NCBI RefSeq assembly: GCF_019956555.1
Contig: NZ_JAHBDQ010000012.1
Location: 62,001-126,000, forward strand
Source: Pseudomonas sp. A-RE-19
Lineage (GTDB): Bacteria > Pseudomonadota > Gammaproteobacteria > Pseudomonadales > Pseudomonadaceae
Direction of reading: 5' to 3'
DNA: 64,000 nt
Below are positions 8,928 through 17,252 of this stretch, piece after piece. Each line of letters begins with the position of its first letter. Position 1 is the stretch's first letter. The notes beneath the pieces were generated by a model. The model was given only the letters and a program-made list of their open reading frames with translations, was not told the DNA's origin and made no database searches. Both the position numbers and the translations under genes were made by a program.

Positions 8928-10295
8928 TTACCGAACACCCTCGGTGCGCAAGGCCGACGGGGTGTAGTCGGCAGCCTTGGCATCGAAGCCGAATTCGAAG
9001 CTGTGCTTCTCTTCGTTCTTCATTCCCAGGGCAATGTATCGGCCGGCAATGATGTCGTAGAGCGCCTCGAGGGTGTAGGCCGGCGTCTGGTGATCGTAGT
9101 AATACTGAGCGTGACCTTCAGCCACTCGCCACAGTTGACCGCGACCGTCGTAGTGATCCACCAACGCCACTTGCCAGCTGTCTTCGTCGAGGTACATGTG
9201 GCGTTTGGCGTAGATGTGTCGCTCGCTCGGCTTGACCGTGCCGACCACTTCCCAGACCCGGTGCAACTCGTAACGGGTCAGGTCCTGGTTGATGTGCCCG
9301 GCTTTCACCACGTCATCGTACTTGAGGCTTGGCGAGTCGAGTTTGTAGCTGTTGTAGGGAATGTACATTTCCTTTTTGCCGATCAGTTTCCAGTCGTAGC
9401 GATCCGGCGCACCGGAGAACATGTCGAAGTTATCCGACGTGCGCAGACCATCGGCAGCGGTGCCCGGCCCGTCATAGGCCACTTGCGGCGCGCGACGGAC
9501 CCGGCGCTGACCGGCATTGTAGATCCACGCCAGACGCGGCTCTTTCACCTGGTCGAGGGTTTCGTGCACCAACAATACGTTGCCCGCCAACCGCGCCGGC
9601 GCGGTCACCGACTGCTTGAAGAAGGTCAGCACGTTGGCGGCTTTTTCCGGGTCCAGGTCCTTCATCAGTTGCGGTACGGCGATCTCTTCCTCGAAACGGA
9701 TCGGTGTGTAGCTGCCGTTGGTTTGCGGGGTCACCTGGGTAATGATGCGTCGCAGGTTGCCGCCGTGGTAACGGGTGATGTGGTTCCACAGCACCTCAAC
9801 GCCATTCTTCGGAATCGGGAATGCGTAATAGCGATTGCCGGTGAAATTGGCCAAGCCGTTACCGTCGTTGATGCTGTTCACATTCAGCGCGCTGCGCTTG
9901 GCCGACTCGTAGATTTCCGGCGGCACGGCCACGGTGCGGTGGGTCGGGTAGACCGGGATCTTGTAGGTTTGCGGGTAGCGCTTGAACATCGCCACCTGGC
10001 CATCCGAGAGCTTGTCCTTGTACTTGTCGACCGTCGCGGCGGTGATGGTGAACAGTGGTTTTTCACTGGCGAACGGGTCGGCGAGGAAGCCTTTGCTGTC
10101 GACGGCGCCGGCGTTTTTCGGGATGCCGCCGGTCCACGCCGGGATCGAGCCATCGGCGTTGCCGGCCTTCTCGGCGCCCAGCGGCGTGAGTGTGGTGCCG
10201 AGCTTTTCGGCTTCTTGCGGCGAGACCGCCGCCATCACGTTGGCCGCCAGCAGGCTCAGGGCCAGGGCGCCGCATTGCAGAATCATCTTGCGCAT
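8928..10295 (-). CDS. DUF1329 envelope protein
   Basis: A 455-residue exported protein. A signal peptide is clear (MRKMILQCGALALSLLAANVMA, cleaved near residue 22). The rest matches the DUF1329 family: AGNADGSIPAWTGGIPKN, GNRYYAFPIPKNGVEVLWNHITRYHGG, APDRYDWKLIGKKEMYIPYN and RHMYLDEDSWQVALVDHYDGRGQLWR. DUF1329 proteins are usually encoded next to DUF1302 proteins and have been predicted to resemble LolB, suggesting handling of a lipid-like ligand, but no reaction is established. It starts 23 bases after the DUF1302 stop and ends at a strong terminator, so the two form one operon. Confidence 0.9.
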   Translation of the reverse strand: MRKMILQCGALALSLLAANVMAAVSPQEAEKLGTTLTPLGAEKAGNADGSIPAWTGGIPKNAGAVDSKGFLADPFASEKPLFTITAATVDKYKDKLSDGQVAMFKRYPQTYKIPVYPTHRTVAVPPEIYESAKRSALNVNSINDGNGLANFTGNRYYAFPIPKNGVEVLWNHITRYHGGNLRRIITQVTPQTNGSYTPIRFEEEIAVPQLMKDLDPEKAANVLTFFKQSVTAPARLAGNVLLVHETLDQVKEPRLAWIYNAGQRRVRRAPQVAYDGPGTAADGLRTSDNFDMFSGAPDRYDWKLIGKKEMYIPYNSYKLDSPSLKYDDVVKAGHINQDLTRYELHRVWEVVGTVKPSERHIYAKRHMYLDEDSWQVALVDHYDGRGQLWRVAEGHAQYYYDHQTPAYTLEALYDIIAGRYIALGMKNEEKHSFEFGFDAKAADYTPSALRTEGVR

Positions 10296-10318
10296 TTAAA
10301 TCATCCTTCTCAGCCAGA

Positions 10319-12112
10319 TCAGAAGTTCACGCCGAAGCTCAAGGCCACGAAGTCGCGGTCAGTCAGGGTGTTGTAGTCCCCGCCGAAAAAGTCGGTGTAA
10401 CTCAAGCTCGCGGTATAGGTGTTGCGGTAGTCGGCATCGACGCCGACGCTGATGGCCTTGGCGCCTTCGTTGAACAGGCCGTTGGGGCCGTAACCGCTGA
10501 CGTCATGGGACCAGGACAGGTTGGGTTTGAGGTTGATCCCGCCAATCACGTTGGCGTAGTCGAGGATCGCCCGGGCGCGGTAGCCCCAGGACGTTGAGGT
10601 GACGAAGCCGTCGGTGTCGCCACCGAAACCATACTGGCCGTAGACCGAGTCACGGCCATAACGCAGTTTGGTTTTCGACTCCAGACCACCGACCCGCACC
10701 ACAGCTGCTTCACCGACCAGGGTCAAGCGCTGGGCGCCCAGCACCTGATCGAAGAAGTGCGTCAGGGTGCTTTGCACCTGGGTGATTTCCTTGCGGCGGT
10801 AACCGGTGTTGTCGGCACCTGGCCGGGTCGCGACGGGCGATGCGGCGCCGCCGGCGATCGGGTTAAGCAATGCCAGGGTCAGGTCGTTGGTGTTGACCTG
10901 CACCGGAGCGTTGGGCCGGTAGCTGATTTCGCCAGTCCACGCCGTACCGGTGGGCAGGGTGGTGGAGAAACTCGCACCGTACAGGCGAATGTCTTCCGGG
11001 TATTCGAGGTAGTACTGGCCGCGCCCGAGCATCACGCTTTGGGCCAGACCCGAACCGCTGCCCGGCGCCAGACGGTTGGCGGTGCTGACCATGCCCGGCA
11101 GGCTGGCCAGCGTCGACAACCCGGCGGTGGTGGTGCCGACGGTCGGTGTGCGACTGTGGTAGTTCATGAAGTAGAGGCCGTATTCGGTGTCGTCACCGAG
11201 CCAGCGCAAGGCCGTGCCCCATTGCCCCGAGTCCCGTGCATCACGGTCGCCACCACGGGGCACGATCACACCCTCACGGGTGACCTGGATAGGTTGGCCA
11301 AAGGCTGCCGCCAGTGGCGCCAACGGGGCAATCGCCGGGCTGCCGACGGTGTAACCGGTGTTGCAGCCATCCGCCGCCACATCGACGCCGAAAAAGGTGC
11401 CGCAGTTGTCGAGAACGGTCTGATCCCACTCCAGTTGGTAGAAGCCTTCCACCGTGAGCTGATCGGTCAGGCCCTGGGAGGCGAACAACATGTTCACCGG
11501 AATCAGGCCTTCCTTGATCTCCGCGCCAGGACGCCGGAACGCGGAAACGTCGACCGGGTTGATGCTGTTGATCGAGTTGCCGATGAAGGTACTTTCACCC
11601 CAGCTGACCACCTGCTTGCCGGCACGCACGGTGCCCGGCAGATCGGCAATCGAATAGTTGTGATAGATAAACGCATCGAGGATCTGCGCGCCCGAAGACT
11701 TGGCGCCCTCTTTGCGACCGTTGTCGCTGATCTGCTTGAACTCGCGGTCTTCGTCCTTCAGTTCGAAGTCGTACCAGTACTTGCCACGGACGAACACACC
11801 GGTGTCGCCGTACTTCAATTCGAGGTCGTGGATGCCTTTGAAGATCTTGGAAAAGGTCTCGCCTTTCTTGAAGTTCAGGCGTCCGTCATCACCGGTCGAA
11901 GACTGGCCGGTGCCGCCGTTGACGGTGCCCACCAGAGACTTGTCGGCATCGCGCATGCCCCAGCTCGCGCCGACGGACAACGAAGAATCGAACTGCCCCT
12001 CGATTTCGCCGATGTTGAATGAAACAGCCTGCGCCTGGGCACAGCAACCCAAGGCCACCGCAGCGGCCAGCGCCTGCGGTTTGAAGATGGCGCGCATTGT
12101 TGTTTTTGTCAT
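10319..12112 (-). CDS. DUF1302 outer-membrane protein
   Basis: A 597-residue protein with a signal peptide (basic N-terminus, then ALAAAVALGCCAQAQA) and a long region rich in alternating hydrophobic residues that ends in SFGVNF, the terminal phenylalanine typical of outer-membrane beta-barrels. Segments such as GNSINSINPVDVSAFRRPGAEIKEGLIP and SFSTTLPTGTAWTGEISYRPNAP are characteristic of DUF1302. A channel or receptor for a hydrophobic substrate is inferred. The ATG at 12112 has GGAAGA upstream; the longer in-frame start at 12181 would spoil the signal peptide. It is the first gene of the pair with DUF1329. Confidence 0.9.
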   Translation of the reverse strand: MTKTTMRAIFKPQALAAAVALGCCAQAQAVSFNIGEIEGQFDSSLSVGASWGMRDADKSLVGTVNGGTGQSSTGDDGRLNFKKGETFSKIFKGIHDLELKYGDTGVFVRGKYWYDFELKDEDREFKQISDNGRKEGAKSSGAQILDAFIYHNYSIADLPGTVRAGKQVVSWGESTFIGNSINSINPVDVSAFRRPGAEIKEGLIPVNMLFASQGLTDQLTVEGFYQLEWDQTVLDNCGTFFGVDVAADGCNTGYTVGSPAIAPLAPLAAAFGQPIQVTREGVIVPRGGDRDARDSGQWGTALRWLGDDTEYGLYFMNYHSRTPTVGTTTAGLSTLASLPGMVSTANRLAPGSGSGLAQSVMLGRGQYYLEYPEDIRLYGASFSTTLPTGTAWTGEISYRPNAPVQVNTNDLTLALLNPIAGGAASPVATRPGADNTGYRRKEITQVQSTLTHFFDQVLGAQRLTLVGEAAVVRVGGLESKTKLRYGRDSVYGQYGFGGDTDGFVTSTSWGYRARAILDYANVIGGINLKPNLSWSHDVSGYGPNGLFNEGAKAISVGVDADYRNTYTASLSYTDFFGGDYNTLTDRDFVALSFGVNF

Positions 12113-12661
12113 GCGTCTTCCCCGGTGAGTGACAGAAGGCCCCACCCTACTGCCGCACGCAGAGAGCGATAAGCGCACCAAGGAGGTATTCGTGGTGTAC
12201 CTCTAAAGGATGAATGCCCGCATGGGACGGGGGTTTGCGCGGGGCATGGATGAGCTGGATGGGGGGTTATCAATGCAACGCATGGGACAGGCTGAAGCCG
12301 GGGGGTGTAGCTGCTGCCGAAGGCTGCTGCAGGGGTCAACCCGAGACTGTTGCTCAGCCTGCAACAGTGCATGTCTGGAATCGCTATTTTTCCTTTGTAC
12401 TCAAGGCCTTATTCTTGCCGGGCTTTCACGGCAAACGGCCGAAAGCACGAAGCGATGGGGATGATAGACATGCCCCATCGGCAACAGCATCCAGATGATT
12501 TGAAGCGTATTTTTCGACTCATCGCCCCGTGTTCACTGACGTTGATCTATTGCTCCTTGATCCACGTCTTGCTTTGGCCGCTGCGTTTGCAGCGGCCTTT
12601 TTTATGGGCGAAAGGTTTTAGGGGAAAGTCTTCACGGGGCAGATGGCAGGATGTCGCGCAA
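12113..12661. other. 549-base gap without a supported protein gene; possible small RNA on the plus strand
   Basis: Several short overlapping frames cross this gap, but none has a convincing ribosome-binding site or recognisable protein. The right part holds a short hairpin (GATGGGG, loop, CCCCATC near 12453-12480) and then a strong plus-strand terminator at 12576-12603. The plus-strand terminator has no plus-strand gene upstream of it: the flanking genes are both on the minus strand. A small RNA of roughly 100-250 bases ending at 12603 is therefore a reasonable guess. I could not match it to RsmX/Y/Z, CrcZ, PrrF or other Pseudomonas small RNAs that I remember. Confidence 0.4.
12576..12603 (+). 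terminator. Strong intrinsic terminator, plus strand
   Basis: A nine-base-pair perfect stem GGCCGCTGC / GCAGCGGCC with a GTTT loop is followed by six T. No plus-strand protein gene precedes it. Confidence 0.9.
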
Positions 12662-13573
12662 TCAGATGGAATACTTCTGCAAGTTCTCCATCATTTCCTT
12701 CAACGCCTCAATATTGTCCTTCGGATGCGCCGCGCCTTCGAAATCACAAATCTGCTGCCAATGTGCCGCGACATCTTCCGGTGAGAACCCCACCCGCGGA
12801 TCAAACCCGGCGCCCAGGCTGCGCTCCCAGCGCACCTTGCCCATCCAGCCGCCACCCACTTCGAACAGCCCGGACGTTTCCTGGCAATGCTCGCTGGCCA
12901 GGTACACCACCAGCGGGCTGACCAGTTCCGGTTTGAGTTGTTCGAACACTTGCGGCGGGATCAGGCCTTCGGTCATGCGGGTGCCACCGGTCGGGGCGAT
13001 GGCGTTGACCAGGATGTTGTGTTTGCGGCCTTCGATGGCCAGTGTGCGGGTCAGGCCATAGAGACCGAGTTTGGCCATGCCGTAATTGGACTGGCCGAAG
13101 TTGCCGTAAATACCCGAGGTCGACGCGGTGAAAATCACACGACCATAGTTTTGCTCGCGCAGGTGTGGCCAGGCGGCGCGGGTGACCTTGTAGGCGCCCT
13201 CGACGTGGACGCGGTAAACCAGGTCCCAGTCGCTGTCGTCCATTTTGTGAAAGGTCTTGTCCCGCAGAATGCCGGCGTTGTTCACCACAACATCGACACG
13301 GCCGAATGTGTCGAGGGCATTCTGGACGATTTTGTCACCGTCGGTGACGGAGTCATGGTTCGCCTCGGCGGTACCGCCCGCTTCACGAATTTCCGCCACC
13401 ACGCGATCGGCCGCCGAAGCGTTGGCGCCTTCACCTTGAGCCGAGCCGCCGAGATCATTGACCAGCACTTTGGCGCCCTGTCTGGCGAACAGCAACGCAT
13501 GCGCCCGCCCCAAGCCGCCGCCCGCACCGGTGACGATCACCACTTTATTTTCGAAGCGCACAGACTCATTCAT
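12662..13573 (-). CDS. Short-chain dehydrogenase/reductase, multifunctional-enzyme-2-like
   Basis: A 303-residue SDR. The nucleotide-binding motif TGAGGGLG is at residues 15-22, NNAG follows in VVVNNAGILRDK, and the catalytic triad is visible as the serine of STSG and YGMAK (Tyr-x-x-x-Lys). The stretch RAHALLFARQGAKVLVNDLGGS and the extra 50 or so C-terminal residues resemble the hydroxyacyl-CoA dehydrogenase domain of peroxisomal-type multifunctional enzymes. A 3-hydroxyacyl or hydroxysteroid substrate is therefore likely but not proven. The ATG at 13573 has GGAG six bases upstream; an ATG at 13600 is a poorer choice. It lies downstream of the hydrolase and aldolase genes on the same strand. 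Confidence 0.85.
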   Translation of the reverse strand: MNESVRFENKVVIVTGAGGGLGRAHALLFARQGAKVLVNDLGGSAQGEGANASAADRVVAEIREAGGTAEANHDSVTDGDKIVQNALDTFGRVDVVVNNAGILRDKTFHKMDDSDWDLVYRVHVEGAYKVTRAAWPHLREQNYGRVIFTASTSGIYGNFGQSNYGMAKLGLYGLTRTLAIEGRKHNILVNAIAPTGGTRMTEGLIPPQVFEQLKPELVSPLVVYLASEHCQETSGLFEVGGGWMGKVRWERSLGAGFDPRVGFSPEDVAAHWQQICDFEGAAHPKDNIEALKEMMENLQKYSI

Positions 13574-13683
13574 GGAGAACTCCAGCAGGCCAGGGAACAA
13601 TGGAGCCGAGTGTCAGGCACGGAGCTGCCGGTCACAATAAACACGGGTAAAGCTGAATGGTGCGCAATAAGACAGCGGGATAG

Positions 13684-14586
13684 TCAGGAACACGCCACTT
13701 TGAGCGGCGGGGACACCAGTCGATCACGGAATTCCAGATAGTGCTCGAGCACCTGCGCCGGCGCTTCGATCTGTGGGTAGTGGCCAATCTCGTGCAGCAG
13801 GACGGTGTCCGGAGCGGGAATCAGTTGCCGATAGCGCGCCACCATGTGCGCGCCGGAAACCGGGTCGACCTCGCCATCGATGACTCGCAGCGGCACTTCG
13901 CCGCGCTGCATGGCACCGACCCAGCGCTCACGCTGGACACGCCGCTGCGGGATATAGCTGATCAACTTGTGCATGATCCGTTGCCCGTGATTGCTGTCGA
14001 CCAGGCTCCAGAAATCATCCAGTTCACTTTCCGTGGGCCGGGTCTGCGGACCGAAGATTTGCTGGAAACTCTTTACCAGACCATCACGGTTAAAGGCTCG
14101 CCCGATCACCCAGCCCAAGGGGCTGAGCAGCAGTTTCTGTATCAACACCGGGCGATGGGTTTCGGGAAACAGACCGCCATTGAGGAACACGCAACTGGCG
14201 ACGTGAATACGCGCTTCGTAGTGCCGGGCCAACAGTTCCTGGGCCACGCTGTCGCCATAATCGTGTGCCAACACATGCAGCGGTTGCTCAACATTGAGAT
14301 GCGCCAGTAACGCTTGTTGCAAATCGGCCTGTTCCAGCAGGCTGTAGTCATGATTCACCGGCTTGGCCGAATCGCCGAAACCGAGCATGTCACAGGCAAT
14401 CACCCGATAGCGCTGCGCCAGCGGCTGCCACAGGTAATGCCAGTCCCAACTGGCGGTCGGGAAGCCATGAATCAGCAACAGCGGCTCGCCCTGCCCCGCT
14501 GTCCAATAGCGGATGGTCTGACCGCGAAATATGAAGGTCTGGCCGCGTTTGCGCCAGACACACAACGGGATCTCGGCGAGTGCCAT
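13684..14586 (-). CDS. Alpha/beta hydrolase with aspartate nucleophile (epoxide hydrolase/haloalkane dehalogenase-like)
   Basis: A 300-residue alpha/beta hydrolase. The oxyanion motif HGFP is at residues 40-43. The nucleophile elbow reads AHDYGDS, with Asp109 where serine hydrolases have Ser. An acidic residue in DGEVDPVSG and the catalytic histidine in HEIGHYPQIEAP complete the triad. This pattern is that of the epoxide hydrolase/haloalkane dehalogenase/MEST branch. The substrate cannot be read from sequence. Its ATG abuts the stop codon of the upstream class II aldolase gene (TAA then ATG), so the two are translationally coupled. Confidence 0.85.
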   Translation of the reverse strand: MALAEIPLCVWRKRGQTFIFRGQTIRYWTAGQGEPLLLIHGFPTASWDWHYLWQPLAQRYRVIACDMLGFGDSAKPVNHDYSLLEQADLQQALLAHLNVEQPLHVLAHDYGDSVAQELLARHYEARIHVASCVFLNGGLFPETHRPVLIQKLLLSPLGWVIGRAFNRDGLVKSFQQIFGPQTRPTESELDDFWSLVDSNHGQRIMHKLISYIPQRRVQRERWVGAMQRGEVPLRVIDGEVDPVSGAHMVARYRQLIPAPDTVLLHEIGHYPQIEAPAQVLEHYLEFRDRLVSPPLKVACS

Positions 14587-15369
14587 TTAGAGTTTATAAC
14601 CCGGGTCTTGTTTATCGAGTTTGCGCAGCAGCGCCGGCCAGGCCAGCGCGCCACCCATGCCTTGAGCACTTTTGGTGACACCGGCAATCATCGCCTTGGC
14701 ACCCGCCAGAATCTGCGGTTCGATGGCGATCAGTTCTGCGCCACCGTTCTGCGCCAGCACCTGAATCTCGCAGGCGCGCTGGAAGGTGAACATCATCAGG
14801 AACGTGTCGGCGATGGTGCCGCCACAGGTCAGCAGACCGTGGTTGTGCAGCATCAGGAAGTTGTTTTCTCCAAGATCGGCTTGCAGCCGCGCCTTCTCTT
14901 CATGGTTCAGCGCAACGCCTTCGTAGGCGTGATAAGCCAGGCTCGACAAGACGAACAAGGACTGCTGACTGATAGGCAAGATGCCCTGCTTCTGCGCTGA
15001 AACCGCCACCCCCGCCGCCGTATGGGTGTGCAGCACACACACGACGTCATGGCGGGCTTCATGCACGGCGCTGTGAATGGTGTAACCCGCCGGGTTGATC
15101 TCGTAGGGACTGTCCATCAACTTGTTGCCGGCTTGATCGACCTTGACCAGGCTTGACGCAGTGATTTCATGGAACATCAGCCCGAACGGGTTGATCAGAA
15201 AATCTTCAGTGCCCGGCACCTTCGCCGAAATATGCGTGAAGATCAGGTCGTCCCAACCGTGCAGCGCGACCAGTCGATAACAGGCAGCCAGGTCGACGCG
15301 GGTCTGCCACTCGGCGGCACTGACCTGGTCTTTTACACTCTGTGGCGATTGAACGGGAGTAACGCTCAC
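14587..15369 (-). CDS. Class II aldolase/adducin family protein
   Basis: A 260-residue member of the class II aldolase/adducin fold. Zinc-ligand histidines are visible in HTHTAAG and LHNHGLLTCGG, and the N-terminal DLAACYRLVALHGWDDLIFTHISAKVPG is typical. Such proteins include sugar-phosphate aldolases and decarboxylases, but this subgroup in pseudomonads has no assigned substrate. It is first in a unit with the hydrolase directly after it and the SDR further on. No regulator gene is adjacent. Confidence 0.88.
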   Translation of the reverse strand: MSVTPVQSPQSVKDQVSAAEWQTRVDLAACYRLVALHGWDDLIFTHISAKVPGTEDFLINPFGLMFHEITASSLVKVDQAGNKLMDSPYEINPAGYTIHSAVHEARHDVVCVLHTHTAAGVAVSAQKQGILPISQQSLFVLSSLAYHAYEGVALNHEEKARLQADLGENNFLMLHNHGLLTCGGTIADTFLMMFTFQRACEIQVLAQNGGAELIAIEPQILAGAKAMIAGVTKSAQGMGGALAWPALLRKLDKQDPGYKL

Positions 15370-15553
15370 GGCAAGACCTCTGTTTTTTATTTTTCTCGGT
15401 TCTTATTGTTTTACTGACGTTACAACAGTCTAGTCAGCCCCCTGACTTCGTGTAGTTGCATTGGCAGCCAGCTTGATGGCCGAGCGAGTCAGTGCGCGGG
15501 TGAGCCTGGATCCATGTCAAAGCATCGCTGCCAATAAAGGCGTGAGCGGCCGG

Positions 15554-16009
15554 TCAGCCCCGCAAAACGTTGACCAGTTCCGCCAGCCAAGGCTCGGCGT
15601 CGGTTTCCGGCGTCACGCTTTCGCTGGCGTCCAGGCGCAGCATCGGCAGCACTTCGCGCACGCCCAGTTCGCCAAACAGTTCACGCATTTGCTCACCGCC
15701 GCCGCAGAACGTATCGCCATAACTGGCGTCGCCCAAACCGATCACCGCACCCGGCAAACCACGCCAGGCCGCCGGCAACTGGTCGCGAATGGCGAAATAC
15801 AACGGCTGCAGATTGTCCGGCAACTCGCCCATGCCGGTGGTTGAGGTCACCGCCAGAAATGCTTCGGGGCCAAAGGCCTGAACATCGGCGAGTGTCGCAC
15901 GCGGGTTGTGCCAGGTTTCAAAACCGGCGGCGTTCAAAATGCTTGCAGCGTGACGGGCGACTTCTTCAGCCGTGCCGTACACCGAGCCGGAAAGGATGGC
16001 GACTTTCAT
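15554..16009 (-). CDS. Flavodoxin (MioC-like)
   Basis: A 151-residue single-domain flavodoxin. FMN-binding loops are visible: the phosphate loop SGSVYGTAEEVA near the N-terminus, TSTTGMGELPDN in the middle and GLGDASYGDTFCGGGEQM, which matches MioC/CysJ-type domains. It likely carries electrons as FMN protein; its partner is not encoded nearby. The start is the ATG at 16009. A TTG immediately before it extends the frame by one residue only. Confidence 0.9.
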   Translation of the reverse strand: MKVAILSGSVYGTAEEVARHAASILNAAGFETWHNPRATLADVQAFGPEAFLAVTSTTGMGELPDNLQPLYFAIRDQLPAAWRGLPGAVIGLGDASYGDTFCGGGEQMRELFGELGVREVLPMLRLDASESVTPETDAEPWLAELVNVLRG

Positions 16010-16112
16010 CAATCTGATCCTGAAGCTGAGTAAAAGATCGAGATATTAACAGCACCGCCTTCATTGATCTTTTAGAATGCAGCGCATCAATCAACACGCA
16101 AAGGACGCTGCG

Positions 16113-16589
16113 ATGATCAATGCCCAACTGCTGCAAATGGTGATCAACGCCTCCAACGACGGCATCGTGATTGCCGAAAAGGAAGGCGAGCAGGACAACA
16201 TCCTGATTTACGTCAACCCGGCGTTCGAACGCCTGACGGGCTACACCAGCGAAGAAATCCTCTATCAGGATTGCCGTTTTTTGCAGGCGGGAGACAGGGA
16301 TCAGGCAGCCCTGACGTTAATTCGCCAGGCGCTGAGCAATGGCGGCTCCTGCCGGGAAATCCTCAGGAATTACCGCAAGGACGGCACGCCATTCTGGAAC
16401 GAGCTATCGCTTTCCACGGTAAAAAACCCGCACGACGGCCAGACCTATTTTGTCGGTGTGCAGAAAGACGTCACGGCTCAGGTCAAGGCGCAACTACGAG
16501 TCGCGCAGCTGGAAGCGCAATTGGCCGAGGTGCAGGCTGAACTTATTGCATTCAAAACGACGAACGGCAAAAACCAATCTGCGAATTAA
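16113..16589 (+). CDS. Short LOV blue-light photoreceptor (PpSB1-LOV type)
   Basis: A 158-residue protein consisting of one LOV (PAS-type) domain with short helical extensions and no output domain. It closely resembles the short LOV protein SB1 of Pseudomonas putida. The photoactive cysteine is Cys54 in YQDCRFLQ. Flavin contacts are visible in NYRKDGTPFWNEL and in the glutamine of YFVGVQKDV. After the domain, AQLRVAQLEAQLAEVQAEL is a likely dimerising helix. Of the two arginines that hold the FMN phosphate in PpSB1-LOV, the first is kept (Arg62) but the second is Leu67 here. The ATG at 16113 is preferred (AAGGACG upstream, family start MINAQLL). It neighbours a LitR-like regulator. Confidence 0.9.
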   Translation: MINAQLLQMVINASNDGIVIAEKEGEQDNILIYVNPAFERLTGYTSEEILYQDCRFLQAGDRDQAALTLIRQALSNGGSCREILRNYRKDGTPFWNELSLSTVKNPHDGQTYFVGVQKDVTAQVKAQLRVAQLEAQLAEVQAELIAFKTTNGKNQSAN

Positions 16590-16643
16590 CGGTCATTTAC
16601 TACAATCACCGATGACTTTGTAATTATTCCTTTCGAGCAAATC

Positions 16644-17249
16644 ATGCAGCGCGATGCACTCTTGACCCAGGATGAGCTGGATTTTATCCAGAACATGCAG
16701 CACAACCCGCAACTCAATGTGCGGGATGCAACGTCGAGCCTGCTCGTCAACGGCGGTTCGCAGATTCGTGACTTGCTCACACGTCTGGCCGCTCATGAGC
16801 AAGTCACCATCCAGGCCAATTTCGAAAATCAGCAAATGACCTTTCCACTGCACCTGGTGGAAGATGAATTCCATGCGATGCATCTGCGCCTCGGTGTCCC
16901 CAGCATTTATGAAGACGGGCCGATGATTCGGCCATGGCGTCTGGCGCTCGAAGAACCCGTGGCGCTGGAAAATGCCAAAGGCCAACCCGGCACGATGTGG
17001 GTGCATGAAATATCGTTCAAAGGGGTCTTGCTGGAAGTTCGTAACAAGACCAAGGCACCAAAACATTTCGCGCTGTGGTTCAGCCCGTCAGGCTATGAAC
17101 GAATTGCGTTGCGCGGCACCTTCGAGCGCGAAACCGAGCAGGGTTTCTACGCCTATGAGTTGAGCCAGAGTGACAAGGATGAAACCGAACGTCTGCGTCA
17201 GTACATTCTTCAGCAACATCGCCTGACCCATCCCGCACTGCATATCTGA
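16644..17249 (+). CDS. Uncharacterised protein beside the LOV gene
   Basis: A 201-residue soluble protein that I cannot assign. It lacks a signal peptide and membrane spans. The first 95 residues (TSSLLVNGGSQIRDLLTRLAAHEQ, TIQANFENQQMTFPLHLVE) resemble the leader domain of YcgR-like proteins, and the second half (WVHEISFKGVLLEVRNK, ERIALRGTFE) has a beta-rich PilZ-like look but lacks the arginine motif that binds cyclic di-GMP, so that resemblance is only a layout similarity. It starts 54 bases after the LOV gene on the same strand, and its stop codon is 3 bases from the convergent LitR-like gene. Co-expression with the photoreceptor is plausible. Confidence 0.75.
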   Translation: MQRDALLTQDELDFIQNMQHNPQLNVRDATSSLLVNGGSQIRDLLTRLAAHEQVTIQANFENQQMTFPLHLVEDEFHAMHLRLGVPSIYEDGPMIRPWRLALEEPVALENAKGQPGTMWVHEISFKGVLLEVRNKTKAPKHFALWFSPSGYERIALRGTFERETEQGFYAYELSQSDKDETERLRQYILQQHRLTHPALHI

Positions 17250-17252
17250 ATC

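Noticed and set aside
12210..12498. Small overlapping plus-strand frames in the 12.1-12.7 kb gap
   Set aside because: No ribosome-binding site or recognisable family; the Cys- and Gly-rich translations look random. A non-coding RNA explains the terminator better.
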